From: Acanthosepion pharaonis
Taxonomy: Eukaryota; Mollusca; Cephalopoda; Sepiida; Sepiidae
Length of the DNA stretch: 64,000 bases
Assembly (NCBI GenBank): GCA_903632075.3
Contig: CAHIKZ030005640.1
Span: 1,049,001-1,113,000, forward strand
Direction of reading: 5' to 3'
Shown here: positions 42,822 to 55,039 of the stretch, in pieces
How the letters are laid out: each line of letters begins with the position of its first letter
How positions within the stretch are numbered: the stretch's first letter is position 1
The notes under the pieces: generated by a model
Database searches by the model: none
Seen by the model: only the letters and a program-made list of their open reading frames with translations
What the model was told of the DNA's origin: nothing
Position numbers and translations under genes: made by a program

Positions 42822-44817
42822 GTATTATTATTATTATTTCTATTTCATTTGATTTATGCCGTTTACACATTTCTTTCCGGGTCTCGCCCAGGGACATAAG
42901 GTTAGAAATGGTATCATGACACTTTCCACTTACAAAAAATACATAGATAAATTCCTTCGTAAAGTGTGGGCTGTACTCGTGAGAACATTTTTTTGTATCT
43001 CTCATGGACTTCCAATAATACATTTAATCTGGAATCTTTTCCAACCAATCCTAGGGCTCCAACTACAACAGGCATTGTTAATGTTCCCATATGACATATT
43101 TTTGAGATGTCTGTTTCAAGGTCCTTCTATTTTGACAGCTTTTTTAATATCGTCAAAGATACATTGCATTCTGCAGGGACTGTCATATCAATAAGGAGGC
43201 ACTTTGTTTTGTTTGTGGTCTTTAATAACAATGTCTGGGCGGTTGGCTTTGATTGCTCTCTCAGTTTGTATTGTGTTGTGAATTGTAAAAGGCCCTATCT
43301 TCGTAACCGGGTCTGGGTGGTGTTCATACCAGTTTCTTTCAGTTTCATTCCCGTAACAGTTGCACATTTTCCAGTGCAGATATTGGTCCACTTTGTCTTG
43401 CCGGGTTTCATATTCAGTGGGTGCCAATATCGTGCAACCTGATGATCAATTGTTTCTGGATATATTTAACAGAATCTGCAGTTTGGGCTAACACAATATT
43501 TTAGCATATATGCTTGATAATTCCTAGTTAGCAAGCATTGGTCCTGTGCATCAAGGATAAAACCTTCAGTTTCAGCTTTCAACCCTTCACTACGTAGCCA
43601 CTGATGGGTACGGGTTTAGTCCACGTCAGCTTGTTTGGTACGGGCAGAGTATTGGCCATGAAACTGTTTATCTTGCCATTGTTTCTATATCTTGTAGGTT
43701 GAATTTGTCTTTGCTTTTTTTTTTTTTTAAATATTTTCCAGTTTCAGTCGGCGTATTGTGCTTTACTTGTATTTCTGCGCCCATTTGAATCTCCATTTTG
43801 AATTTGTTGGCTTCCTTTATTACGGAGTAAAGACGCTTACTACATTCATGTTCCTTGACACAAACCATGATCCAATCTTCTGTAGTTTCCAAGTAATTTT
43901 GTAGGCCAATTGTTGTAGTTTTATAGGACAGTTCTAGTTGAACTAATCCTCTGTCTCCTTCGGATATGGGCACATACAGACGAGCAACATCAGGTTTGGG
44001 ATGATGTATACGGTAGCAAGTGAGAAGCTTTCTCGTCTTGACGTCCATTCGCTTAATTTCATCTATGGTCCAATTAAGGACATTAAAGCTGTATTGCAAC
44101 ACAGGGCCAGCCAAGGTTTTTATTGCTGGTATTCTGTTTATTGACTTTTTCGTACACGCCTGTCCTACTCCATTCTTACTCCTTCATTTGGGGGGGGGGT
44201 GTTGTATGCCACCTCTTTCGCTAATTCCTAGGTACTTATAAGCTTCATCATACACCAGTTCCCTAAACTTTTTGACAAATTCTAAATTTATTAAGGGCGT
44301 TTCTGCAATTCTACCTTTCTTGTATGTTACTTTTGCACATTTATCTAATCCGAAGTCCATAGCTATGTCGTCACTGAAGTATTTTACACTATTGAAGAGG
44401 CCCTTCAACACATTGTCGTCTTTGGCAAAGAGTTTGACATCATCCATGTAGAGTAGGTGATTGTTTTATTTTTTTTTTTCTTATTTATTTTGTAACCATA
44501 GCTACTGTTGTTCAGTTCATGTGTAAGAGGGATTAAGGATAAACAAAACAGAAGGGGTGACAGAGAGTCTCCTTGAATGATTCCACGTCGGATATTCAGA
44601 CGGTTGGATATGGCAGTGCCTCAAGTGTGACTAAGGTATAGTTTGGTTTTCCACATTCCCATGCTGTGCCTAAGGAAATTTAATACCACAGGGAAGACTT
44701 TGTACATTTCCGAAGTCGTAAGGATCCAAGAATGTGGAAAGCTAACAAAGGCTTTAAGATAATAAATCCACGCTGCGCTGAGATTTCTACGTTGTCTCCT
44801 GCAATTTTCCAGGATCA

Positions 44818-44870
<53 letters not shown>
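42822..44870 (-). mobile_element. R4/Dong-like LINE, about 2 kb, 5'-truncated (copy C)
   Basis: Longest LINE copy. Minus strand in order: PLLAFHIL/VSFPHSWILTTSEMYKV (palm), GIIQGDSLSP-like DSLSPLLFCLSLIPLTHELN region across a frameshift, YMDDVKLFAKDD (catalytic YMDD, about 44450), FSDDIAMDFGLDKCAKVTYK, YKYLGISE, then a 148-codon open block (44114-43668) with QYSFNVLNWTIDEIKRMD, KTRKLLTCYRIHHPKPDVAR and EGDRGLVQLE. Next a zinc-finger-like YCVSPNCRFC ... IDHQVARYW, then RPDIVIKDHKQNK with a LIDMTVPAECNVSL block (PD-(D/E)XK nuclease type), and the GALGLVGKD tail. Several stops and frameshifts; not functional. (ATT)n at both ends. Confidence 0.85.
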
Positions 44871-44872
<2 letters not shown>

Positions 44873-44880
44873 TATTATTT
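44818..44880. repeat. (ATT)n microsatellite at LINE 5' junction
   Basis: About 18 ATT units at the truncated 5' end of LINE copy C; the 3' end has a shorter one at 42826-42838. Confidence 0.95.
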
Positions 44881-44884
44881 TATT

Positions 44885-45720
44885 TCTTTCCATTATTTTA
44901 TCAGCCAGGCTTTTTAAGTCTTTTATTATAACTGTTAATTCTCACCTATTTTTATATATTATAACATGTTAGATTCATTATTTCTTCATGTTTTGTCTAA
45001 CTTCAGATCATTTTTGTAAACCTACATTTTTTCCTGTTTTGCTCTGTGAATTTTAACCGTTTATCCCCTTTCTTCCAGTCTCTTCCCTTCCATCCATTTG
45101 CATGAACTCTTTAGGAATATTATTCGGTATTTCACTACACCATTAGCCTTCAATGAGCCCTGTGAGAATTAAATGATATAAGTCATCCTTCTTCATTATG
45201 TGCCTCCGAAATTTCGACACTAACCTTCTAATTACCATTATGAATACTATATCCCCGCGTATTTTTCTTGAAGCTTTCTTGTGGCTCCATAGTTCTCCAT
45301 GTTGTCATCTTATACTTATTATATTACATAATTATATTAAGATATAATAAAATACTTAAACAATTGTTTGCTATTCATTTTTCATCATCATATTTTTTCT
45401 TCTTTATCTTCTTCGTTGATTATTATTATTATTATTATTATTATGTGGTATTATCTTGCCAAAGAATAAAGTGCCTAATTACGGATATATGCAGTTCATC
45501 ACAAAGTAATATTTTGTAGATTTAATATGCTGATTTTAGATATCTTCTCTATCTTAGCCAATGCCCATATCTTAAAAGGAATAATCGAAAAAATGGTCGA
45601 GGTAGCACAAAAGCCATTGAGGAGGATGGAAGAACCATCCACGCTTAGTGAAGATGTGGGTGAGAGAGGATAAAAATAGTGAGAGTGTGGAGAGGCAATT
45701 CCTCAAAGATATGACGTAAG
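44885..45720. other. unassigned stretch with short (ATT)n
   Basis: ATT run at 45419-45443. No gene or family recognised. Confidence 0.5.
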
Positions 45721-45724
45721 CCGT

Positions 45725-46260
45725 AGCGAATTCAGCGAAATGCTCTTACCTCGTCATACTCCATGCCAATTGGGGCGACTGTCCATAAATAGGAATGCGT
45801 GAATTAGAAGAGAGAAGAGAGACAGAAGAGACGGAAACCAGACTAGAGACAGGAGAGAGGCCCACGTGATTATCTGCCAAAAAGATTCCCCCACGTAATT
45901 TAACAATAGCAAACCCGATCTTAGAGGCGGGTTGGGCTTATAGTTCATTGCATGCGCAGTCTGATATATAAAAAAAGGATGGTACAGAGGCCTAATGTAA
46001 AAACAGTATTTACTTTTGGTCAATTTATTCGAGTGTTATTTTTTCCTGTGCGTCTTCGCCTTGCTTGGACAAGCCCGAAACGAAGATATCTGCGACGTTT
46101 CGATTTTCGCCTCCTTATGCTCAAACTTAAATCACAAAATGGGATAAGGCAGTTCTGTGATCGAAGCGATCTCCATCGATCTGCTGCTGTGTTGGAAGTC
46201 TTGGTCGACCGTGGAGTGTGTTGCAAGATTAGAACTTTTGTTTTGTTTTACCAATTCATT
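45725..46260 (+). promoter_or_regulatory. possible promoter or solo-LTR-like region
   Basis: GC-balanced island in AT-rich surroundings. 'gcatgcgcagt' (NRF-1-like site) lies 10 bases before a TATA-like gatatataaaaaaagg at about 45962-45977. Downstream, a 134-codon plus frame (45952-46356) and a 68-codon minus frame with basic residues are open, but neither has a domain I know. It could be a first exon, a solo LTR or chance. No paired LTR copy is in the window. Confidence 0.25.
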
Positions 46261-47330
46261 GGTCAGTTATGTGGGGTTATTTTACTCTTTCTCTTTTTTC
46301 TTCTTAATATGGCGTCACTATTTTCAATGATTTGTTTACATTTGTATACTTGTTGATTTTGACATATCCCATTCGTATCACGGTTTTCGGAATATCCCTC
46401 TTTTAACGATCACAGATTGTGTCTTCGTACATTTGATGTGTTTTTTTTTTCTTTGTTTTCCTTTAGTACACAGTCTGGGAGATCGTATCTTATTTCTGAG
46501 TCTTCTACCAACACACTGTAATCTGCGTATTTCCCAACATTACGATTGTGACCATCGATAATAATTCGATAAAGTATTAGCAGATCCATTAGAATAGAGA
46601 CGCTATAAATGTTGAACTGAGAAGACACATCCTTGACGCGTTCGAAAATTGTTTTATATCGTATTTTTATGCGCATTATAATCAAAAATAAAGTTAATGT
46701 CAACCAATAAGGACAAACATTTGTCGTAACTTGAATCATAATAGACGAAATACATTTAGAAACAAACATGTTTAAAGTTTTAAAAGAAAATAATGAAAAC
46801 TATAAAACGAATCCTTTTTAATGATAGGGTCACCAATTAGAAATACAAACAGATTTTCGAAATTAAATTTGACAAATAAACAACATTGTAGAATTTTGCA
46901 TCAAACCGAATGTGAGGCATTTACCGTGTTCATTAAAACCAAATATTGCTCCGATATTAAATTTTGGTGCGCGAATTTGCACAAGAACAGAGATAAAGCT
47001 AGATACCTTTCCGAAATTGTCGGCTTCAATTAGTTCTCTAATTTCTCACTCTACGCTGGTAATTTAAAGCCGAGGATACATTTTGGAACTCTCAATGCCA
47101 TAACTGTTTGTAGACTGCCACCTAAAATTGAACTGAAATTTCTAGATGAAGGGATGATAAACTTCGGGCAAGCCAAGAAAATTTAATTCGTCAAGCTGCA
47201 AGTGAAACTACTGATAAATGTATCATACTGGTTGCGTTACGCATATAATCAATGTAAAATTCAGCATTAATATTTTCAATGCCACATGCTCCATATGTAT
47301 CTATCTAGATATTTAGCTACTTCAGTATGT
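46260..47330. other. unassigned stretch
   Basis: A 119-codon minus frame (46410-46769) is the longest non-repeat frame here but has no recognisable motif and typical AT-rich composition. A 70-codon plus frame at 46821 likewise. Confidence 0.4.
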
Positions 47331-47333
47331 CCA

Positions 47334-47334
<1 letters not shown>

Positions 47335-47380
<46 letters not shown>

Positions 47381-47474
47381 CCGGATATCTCCGTCAATGG
47401 CTCTGATTTATTTCTATTACAACTTCCTGCTTTCTAAGTTTTTCAGTCCCTGCGTCATTGTGCGTGTTTTTTTT

Positions 47475-47527
<53 letters not shown>

Positions 47528-47545
47528 CCCAAGTACACAAAATTT

Positions 47546-47614
<69 letters not shown>

Positions 47615-47632
47615 TTTTGTGTACTTAGGAAG
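47335..47632. repeat. (CT)n, then (TA)n arrays inside a small palindrome
   Basis: CT 47335-47377. TA 47479-47526 and 47546-47611. 'agtacacaaaatttta' (47531-47546) and its complement 'taaattttgtgtact' (47611-47625) flank the second TA array, so the whole can fold. Long frames here are repeat translations. Confidence 0.9.
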
Positions 47633-47639
47633 CATTTTT

Positions 47640-48235
47640 CATTCATACATGTTTCATTAAATAATATAGACAAATGTTGTCTATTTATTTTATGTAATTT
47701 CTTTTCATAACGTCAGATAAGCTTAATAATATTATCATTAAACGAAGAAAGAAAATTACAATATTGATCCATACTTTTTAATCCAATGTAAACTTTCGGC
47801 TTACATAAGCCATTATCAAAGATGTCAATTACTGTACAACATATTAAGCAATATACGGACAAGACAGTGATGATAGTCTGTGATTGTATACATGGATGAT
47901 TTCCTAGCAACGATAAACACGTCCACATGAGACACTGGAAACGCAAATCGCAGCGCAGCTCATGACGTCACACATGAACACGCGAGAGTGCATTCAAGAA
48001 GTATTAAGTATGGGAAGCCATGGTATAAACCAATGGATTCTGTTACCAATTGTATACATTTAAGGATATTTGTAGATATTCCATACTTGATTTTGTTTAG
48101 GTTAGGTTTCAACTGTTTGATGTATATTGCTTCAAGGTTTTGTAGTTTTTCTGTATTGTTTTCATGTTGAAATATAATTGTGTTTTCGACAAGGGTTTTA
48201 CGGAATTGTGTTTGAGGCCAGGCATATTGTTTTAA
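47640..48235 (-). mobile_element. Penelope-like element 3' remnant (copy 3)
   Basis: Collinear with 5221-5790 in the same orientation: 'catgtttcattaaataatat', 'tctgataagcttaat'-type block, 'ctttcggcttacataagcca', 'catgacgtcacacatgaaca', 'tatgggaagccatggtataa', 'acatttaaggatatttgtag'. Both are preceded by (TA)n. The minus-strand coding end is more decayed than in copy 1. 48240-48750 may continue it (minus strand: HCRLALQDRKLRTLPNKSK), but I cannot confirm this. Confidence 0.6.
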
Positions 48236-48753
48236 ATGCGTGTTATTATAAATTAAATATTTAAATATGTGTTATTAATTTTAGTTGCTGCTGCTGTTGG
48301 TAGTCCTAAGGTGATGTGTTTGCTCTTATTCGGTAGAGTTCTTAGTTTGCGATCCTGTAGCGCCAGCCTACAATGTTCAAGAAGGATGATCGTTGCCAAG
48401 ACCGAATTAGTTATTTTATATAATAGATACATTTACCAAAGTTCATTTTTATTTTGTGTCACCCCTGTGTACTATCGAATGCTGGTTTACAAGGATTTCA
48501 TTTATTGTCTGTTTAGGTAACTGTTTTTGATAATTCCAATGTTCCTTCGTTTGTCAGAACCAATTTCATATCTTTCAGCCTGATGATATTTACAAAGCTT
48601 TAGAATACCTCTTTAAGCGTATTTATTTATTTTAATTTGTTTTTTTAATACAAACTTAAATATACTGCACTCTATAAAAAAGAATAAGTTATTTATATCT
48701 CCCTAGGGGATGGTATATTGAGGTGTGTATTTTTTAAAGAATTTAAAAAGTAA

Positions 48754-48757
<4 letters not shown>

Positions 48758-48785
<28 letters not shown>
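48758..48785. repeat. (TA)n microsatellite
   Basis: About 14 TA units. 48790-49090 is unassigned. Confidence 0.95.
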
Positions 48786-48789
<4 letters not shown>

Positions 48790-49094
48790 ATTCAGCTTGA
48801 TGTTTATAAGTGACTTGAAATTGGTTCAAAGAAACTAGGTAACTAAGGGATTAACCTGATCAATTACATAATCACACACAAAAATCATTTGAAGACAAAA
48901 GCAGCATTTGAAAGTAATCAGGGAAAACTACTAAAATCAGCATTGATGATGATAACGAATGTATAAAACAAAAAAATCGGAAGTTTTAAGTATTAATAAA
49001 CAACTGCATAGAGAGAAATTATCGATATTATACAGCCAAGCACATTCCAAAAATTTCTGAAGTATAATAAATTTTTAACGTATAATATATTTAT

Positions 49095-49185
49095 GTGTTA
49101 AAGTGCTCAATATCAGGGAGAGATTCCGGAGAATTTCATTTAGTATAAAAGAGACTGTCTCCTCTGGGTGTTGACTGCAATGTAC
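49095..49185 (+). mobile_element. family B foldback unit, truncated
   Basis: 'aaagtgctcaatatcaggga' and 'gactgtctcctctgggtgtt' match the outer block and the cleavage-site side of 30263-30430. The CTGACGA strand is missing, so no ribozyme can form. (TA)n follows. Confidence 0.65.
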
Positions 49186-49188
<3 letters not shown>

Positions 49189-49239
<51 letters not shown>

Positions 49240-49245
49240 TGAATG

Positions 49246-49316
<71 letters not shown>
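49189..49316. repeat. two (TA)n arrays
   Basis: TA 49189-49236 and 49252-49316 with gaatgaatgtat between. 49320-49960 contains nothing recognised. Confidence 0.97.
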
Positions 49317-49324
<8 letters not shown>

Positions 49325-49964
49325 ATGTATTGCGTGTGTTTTCTAAAATCAATAAAATAAGGACTGTGGAGCATTATGTTCTTTACCATCATGATTACAA
49401 GCTTACCAGAATCGAATTAATTACATTGAAAATGTAATGCTGACGCAACGCAATGTACATTGAAAAGAATTTCACACGATTTTCTTACCATTGTCGTCGT
49501 AGAATTTTTTTTTCAAAAGATAACCCTGATACTGACTTCTCCATACATTGTTGTGACATATTTGTTACGAAGACACAGAAAAAAAAATCTGGATTTGAAT
49601 CATTTTCACGAGAAATTGAATTTTTTCCAAAAGCACTACTACAAATTCTACATAAATACCCTGATGTGCAATTCGCTTAAGTAATTGGTTCTTTTTTTTA
49701 AAGCAAAACATTACTTTAAAACTTCTTGTATGTGACAAATTTATAGAATTCTGCATTGCAATAACCGAAGGGAAAATTACCGTACTTTTATTTGTTCTAA
49801 AGATAAATTCTACTGCTGTTTGTAAACAGTACGAAATTAGTTATAAAAGAACCACACTAAGCCATTGCCTTATTCATAAACTAATTACTTTTACAATATA
49901 GCAATATAATGTCTGTTTAAATATTTTATATTAGGTCGATCGATATGTTGCAACAGTTGCTATT

Positions 49965-50250
49965 AAGGTAGCGCTTGCTTGGCGCACTAAATCGGTTTGA
50001 CGTGTTGGGTTCAAATCCTAGCTTAAGACGTTGCGATCGCTTTCCTGCAAATACCGTCGGAGAAAGTGTGACTTCATCTTATCTCCCCAGATATGGCTAT
50101 TAGCAGGACAGAATGGGCTGTCTGGCTTTTGGTTGTCAACCAGCCTTAGGAAAAAGATAACTCTGGGCTGAATTCATAACGGATATACTTCACACCGTAA
50201 ATCGTACTTGCTACAGATTCAACAACGACATCAACATTCACTAGGATATT
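49965..50250 (+). mobile_element. tRNA-derived SINE
   Basis: Box-A-like tagcgcttgcttggc (about 49970-49984) and box-B-like gggttcaaatcctag (50008-50022). The body has 'ccagatatggctattagcag' and 'gttgtcaaccagccttagga', which parallel 'ccagctatgggtaaatagca' and 'ggcaactggtctaggagaag' of the 52.2-kb copy, so these are related families. Confidence 0.65.
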
Positions 50251-50917
50251 CTTTGAGTTAACTCCTATTAAGGTAGGTGCATTTTTCACAAAATTATTTT
50301 CTAAGAGTAGCTTTCATGTGACACACGGCCGAAAATATAGCACAGCCAATGTGAAACAAACTCACTACCCAGTTGTAATTGATCTGGCGAGACAAACTTC
50401 AGCTCCTACTAAGCTAGGATACGTAAACATTTAAATAATTAGTGCATGTAACCTAAGTTTTTGTGAGGTGTTAACAGTTAAATTCAACCATCCATATGAT
50501 AAGCATTAGCCAGCAAATTAGATTAGGAAAATTCTAAACCTTTAAGGAATTTTTATGCCATAAATGGTTACTTTCGTTATTACTATTATTAAAGAATAGT
50601 TGATAAAACATTTTAGGAAGAGAAAGTGCGTCTAGCCTTAAGCGATTAAGCGTGTCGATACTGTAGCCTTGTAATATATCAGGGAATCTATAACATACGA
50701 TGCATTCAGATTAATTTGTTTTATAAATTAAGCAGTGAACATATACTTCAATTCTGTTCTAGTTAATGAACATAAACAGCGATGAAAATTTTTACTTAAA
50801 TAGTCTAAAAGCGGTTATAAACGCTTGAATAATTACTCATCAAATTTATTTTTCCGTATTATATAAGATAATGTATCTTATGCTATTCAATTTGCGTTAG
50901 ATATTTATGCAGTAAGG

Positions 50918-51010
50918 GCGCCTCTACGTGGTGTAATTGTTAGAAAGCTTGTCTTGCTCGATCAATTACGACTGAGTAGTGAGTTCGATCCTCATTGGGT
51001 GCCCCATACA
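50918..51010 (+). pseudogene. tRNA-like sequence, probably a SINE head
   Basis: 'gcgcctctacgtggtgtaat' at the start, with a D-arm-like ggtgtaattgttagaaagc. T-arm gtgag-ttcgatc-ctcat. The 3' strand 'tgggtgc' can pair with 'gcgcctc' with wobbles and one mismatch. The middle is about 10 bases too long for a clean tRNA, and no anticodon arm is convincing. Either a decayed tRNA or a SINE head. Confidence 0.4.
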
Positions 51011-51240
51011 TTCGGCCTTGTGTCATATCTAAGCCGGACTTAGAAAATCACTATATATTTATCCAAGAAAATTTACCTATGCTTTGTTGAAAATCATGTT
51101 ACTGTTAATTGTTGCATTTTTTAAATTTTGCCACACGTATAGAAATAGAAGTACAATTAAATTTCATTCGTTACAATCTTACGTACTAGAAATATATTCT
51201 GATGAAATTTCCTCTTAATTACCTAAACTTTATAGATGTT

Positions 51241-51440
51241 TGCGTAGTACTAGATTTGCATCAATGTCTCATCATTTTACATTTGAAATGACCAGATGCA
51301 TGATTACGTTCTATGCTAACAGTGTCTTATGTCGGACTTTTCAAGTGTCAAATTCTCGGCTGGCTTCATGCTTCCTAATCAAATTTGAACATCAAGAATT
51401 TAAATTCAGTTTCAATCGTTATCTTCTGTTTACTTAATTA
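51241..51440 (+). mobile_element. Jockey-like LINE carboxy-terminal fragment
   Basis: Plus frame: SHHFTFEMTRCMITFYANSV then LCRTFQVSNSRLASCF and FKFSFNRYLLFT stop. This is the conserved last 60 residues of the family (FYAKSFFPRTxRLWNSLPxxCF ... FKxRVNRYL) seen also at 38625-38720. No upstream part is visible. Confidence 0.65.
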
Positions 51441-51449
51441 TTGATCCTT

Positions 51450-52225
51450 TATTGTTCCTTCTCCTTTTTTTATCACACACGGTAACACTCAGTAACTATT
51501 TGCATCTTAGTGGATCTATTGTCTTGCTTACGGTGAAATGGTTTTGAAGGTGGAAAAATGATTTTACTAATATACTTAGGTTCATCAATAAGTGCATGGG
51601 CAACTGATGGAAAACAAAAGCAATGTTTTTGGTAAAACCAAAAGAAACCCTGCCAAGTGTCCAAATAAAATAAATAACTTAAAACCAAATTAAAAGACAA
51701 AAAAGTAAAAAAGGTAAAAAGGAAAATAAAACATAAAATGTAAATAGAAAAATGAAAGTCAGATAACTACCTAAAAATTAAAATTCAGTGTCCTTTGTCA
51801 AATGCTCCAAATAGAGGAAAAATGTTCATTCAGTGAGACTACTCAAAAAGTGGGAAAGTTTTGACCACGACTCGAGTTTCCTGCGAACCGATAGTCAGGT
51901 AACAGTTATCCTTTGATCAGCTGATGATAGCCATAGCGTAAAATTCGAGGAGTTTTAATTACAGTATTCTTCACATTTAGCGTACAATATCAAGGCATAC
52001 TTTGCAAGAAAGTTAAGAACAATAGGTTGTGGATCAAATGAAATGAAGCACGTTAACAACAGTAACAAAAGCTAGTTGTCAACTGAATAAGGATATTTGG
52101 TGCATGTAATGGGACACGAGTCCTATATTATTAGATACTTTCGAGGTAATGACAGATTTGAAGGCATTAATTGAAGAAAAACAAATGAAATGGTGTAATA
52201 ATCAGTAGATTACTATAACGTATTG
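51450..52225. other. unassigned stretch
   Basis: AT-rich, no family recognised. Confidence 0.5.
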
Positions 52226-52228
52226 TGA

Positions 52229-52608
52229 GGAGACACGGTGGAGTAATGGACTGAGGAATCGGAGAGCCGAGTTCGAATTTCTGTGCTAATACCCTTGTGA
52301 ATCCTCTTCTTCTCCCTCCAGCTATGGGTAAATAGCAGGGGAGACTATGTTCTATAGCCTTGGATGGCAACTGGTCTAGGAGAAGGACAACTCTAAATTC
52401 AAACCTGGAGTGGGGCCCCTAAGCGCTGGTACCAAAAAGTGTTGGTTTAGCCTCTCGTTTGGATTCTGCTATCAAGACCGAGAGGGGAAACTAGACGCCC
52501 GGGCAGCCCTAGTTCTCCATATATCCCGCCCAGGCTCGTATCGTACAGCGATACTCCATCGTCTCTCGAGACGGACGGATACCGATGACGACTATAACGC
52601 ATTATTAT
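52229..52608 (+). mobile_element. tRNA-derived SINE, nearly full length
   Basis: Head 'cacggtggagtaatggactg' with box B gagttcgaatttc (52270-52282), then 'ccctccagctatgggtaaat', 'tatagccttggatggcaact', 'ctaggagaaggacaactcta', a GC-rich 3' part ('ccgagaggggaaactagacg', 'cgagacggacggataccgat') and an ATT/T-rich tail. About 380 bp. The body is shared with 35422-35480 and, inverted, with 40500-40600. Confidence 0.85.
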
Positions 52609-52619
52609 TTTTTTTTTAA

Positions 52620-54165
52620 TTTGCATTTTAATTGTTAAGGACAATACACCCGTTCTATTTAATATGGAGGCACAGTTTCTCGTAAATTTTACATAGTTTT
52701 TTTTAATTAAAAATTAATTACCTTTGACTTCTGTATTATAAACCTAGACAAGCTATTCGAAAACTTTTTGAACGGATGAAATTATGAATTTGTCAAAAAG
52801 ATGGCGGTGTATTCTGAACGCATATGTAAATAGCTTTTGAAACGGAGTGATATTTTTCTTTATGTATTTTCAATTTTTCTTACTAAATCGAAAAAGATTC
52901 TGCGTTACGTAATATACTGGATAATCTATATAAACATATAAAATAGAGTAAACTTGAAGCGAGATAAGGTGGTCAGTTTGTGGTATATTCAGTGCTTCTT
53001 TGCTTATTTTGTACTTAACTTTATCCGAAATCTAAAAAAAATATGAAACACTCTGGAAATCATTACAAATTCTTGTTTGTTTCTTTTCAGAACTATAAAT
53101 ATTCATGAAAGAAAGGATAAATGAATTCCTGTTGGAAGAAGTTATCAATGAGAATCCAGGTGCAGATAAGTACGGTGCATCCTCCTGTGCTTCAGGCTGA
53201 CTCTGTTGAAACCCTGAGAGGCTTGGAGTGATTCTCGAAAAGATTATCGCAACTCCAGCGGAAAACAAGAAGAACGATAATTAATCTTCGCAGTTGTGGT
53301 GTGCAAAATCGTCTGAGCCAATTTTCTACCCTTAGTATATTTAATCAAGTGAACACCCGAAATATCGATCAATAGATAGCCGTCCGTCGGTTGGACGATC
53401 CGCGGGCAGGTAGGGCTTCACAGTTTCTTACACACTGTATTAATCAGTGAAATAGTGAAATCCCCTTTTACGGTTCAATATCTCGTTAAAGACTCTGGTA
53501 AGTTAGAGTTTCAAACAGGTGTTTGCATTCATTTTCTTCCCGCCTTGCGATGTGCTTGCTTCCTGTTAATTGGTTGCCTTCCCGGCTTCAAAGAAGAGGC
53601 CACGTCGAGGGTCAAGCCCTCAGCGCGGGTGCATCCGTTTCCAGTGTGTGCGCACAGATCAGTTCGTCCGCTTTTCTGTTGTATTTACAATCCAGAGAGA
53701 CACAGATCTTGATTAGCAGCCCGCAAAGTCTTGTTAACGTCTCTCTTGGCTGCTGTGGCCTGGCAAATATAATAAACGAGGCTGTCCACACCCATTCGTT
53801 ATTGTGCCAAAGGAAAAGTGGATACAATCAGGAGGATTCTTCCAAGCGCACATGTTTGCGTCATTTGATTGTGCTTCCTTTGTCCTTCTTCTTGACATCT
53901 TTCCTTCCCCCCCTCTTAGCATCTTTCCTATTCCTCCTTATTACTGATTCACTCTTATTTCTGTTTTATGTATATCCGCTCTTTATTTGACGTATTTTAT
54001 ATTAGATTGCTTTTTTTTTTCTTAATTTATTTTTCCTATATTCTCTTTCGTTCCATTTTGGTGTTCAGATGTTATTCCTTGGATTGATGTCTTAAATTTT
54101 TTTATTACTTTTTCCCTTCGTTTTCACCCACCAAGTCCATCCACTGCTTAAATTTATTTTTATTT
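52620..54165. other. unassigned stretch, partly GC-balanced
   Basis: 53280-53830 is less AT-rich and has open frames of 85 and 155 codons on plus and 71 on minus, overlapping one another. None has a domain I recognise. It could be an old LTR or an exon, but no splice or family evidence supports either. Confidence 0.35.
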
Positions 54166-54167
54166 AC

Positions 54168-54200
54168 ACATTACACACACACACACACTCACCATGCATA

Positions 54201-54289
<89 letters not shown>

Positions 54290-54312
54290 ATATATACAAA
54301 TATATATATATA
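54168..54312. repeat. (CA)n and long (TA)n arrays
   Basis: CA 54172-54188 and TA 54204-54312 with few interruptions, about 50 units. 54320-55035 is unassigned. Confidence 0.95.
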
Positions 54313-55039
54313 AGTCTTTTTTTGTCCTTTTATTGTATTCTCGTTGTATACGTTCTTTACATCTTCCCTTTTTCTGCGCCTAATTCTTGCCAGGCATATT
54401 TGTTTATCTCCCATTGACGGCAGTGGTCAGTGTTCGAATTCGCTTAAAATCTAGTATATCAATAATTTTCAATATAGATACGAAATCATCACCTCGAAAA
54501 ATTGCAGAAAGTAATAATTATATTATTTTTCCAATCTGTTTTGGTCCTGGGCTAATCGTTGTGACATTACCATTTTGTGTGCGACTTTAACCTAATGGCT
54601 AAGTGTGCTGATTATGTTTTCTTACTCAAAAATGTTATTTTCAGAACGTAATAAATGGAGACTAATGTGAATCGATCTCAGAACATTTTGGCATGTGGTA
54701 TTAGCTTATTACACATAGTCTCTTCAGTATTTCGACGATCATGTTTTTGCCGAAATTCCTGTCTGAAGAAGCTCTAACCAACATTAGTCATTTTACATTC
54801 CCGTTCACTTTCTTCACATTCACATAATATATTCACAAACATCATCGCATGTATTAACACTAACTTTTTAAGTAGGTTATTCATTGCTGATTTCTTTCCT
54901 GAAATGTATATTGTACCCATTATAAATTTTAGGTGCTTTATCCTTGTATTTTTTCAAATATATTTCAACTTTTGTTTTTCGATTACATTTACATTTAATT
55001 AAAATATGATTAATATTTGTTGAATATGATTAATTGTTA

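Noticed and set aside
46410..46769. 119-codon minus-strand open frame
   Set aside because: No recognisable domain, AT-rich composition similar to its surroundings, no splice or promoter context. Chance is the better explanation.
53523..53990. 155-codon plus frame, the longest in the window
   Set aside because: Two other frames overlap it, the tail is low-complexity (SFFLTSFLPPLLASFLF) from CTT-rich sequence, and no domain is visible.
54715..54785. 'ctgaagaagctctaacc' as a hammerhead core
   Set aside because: No following helix and GAAAC; the resemblance stops after the first strand.
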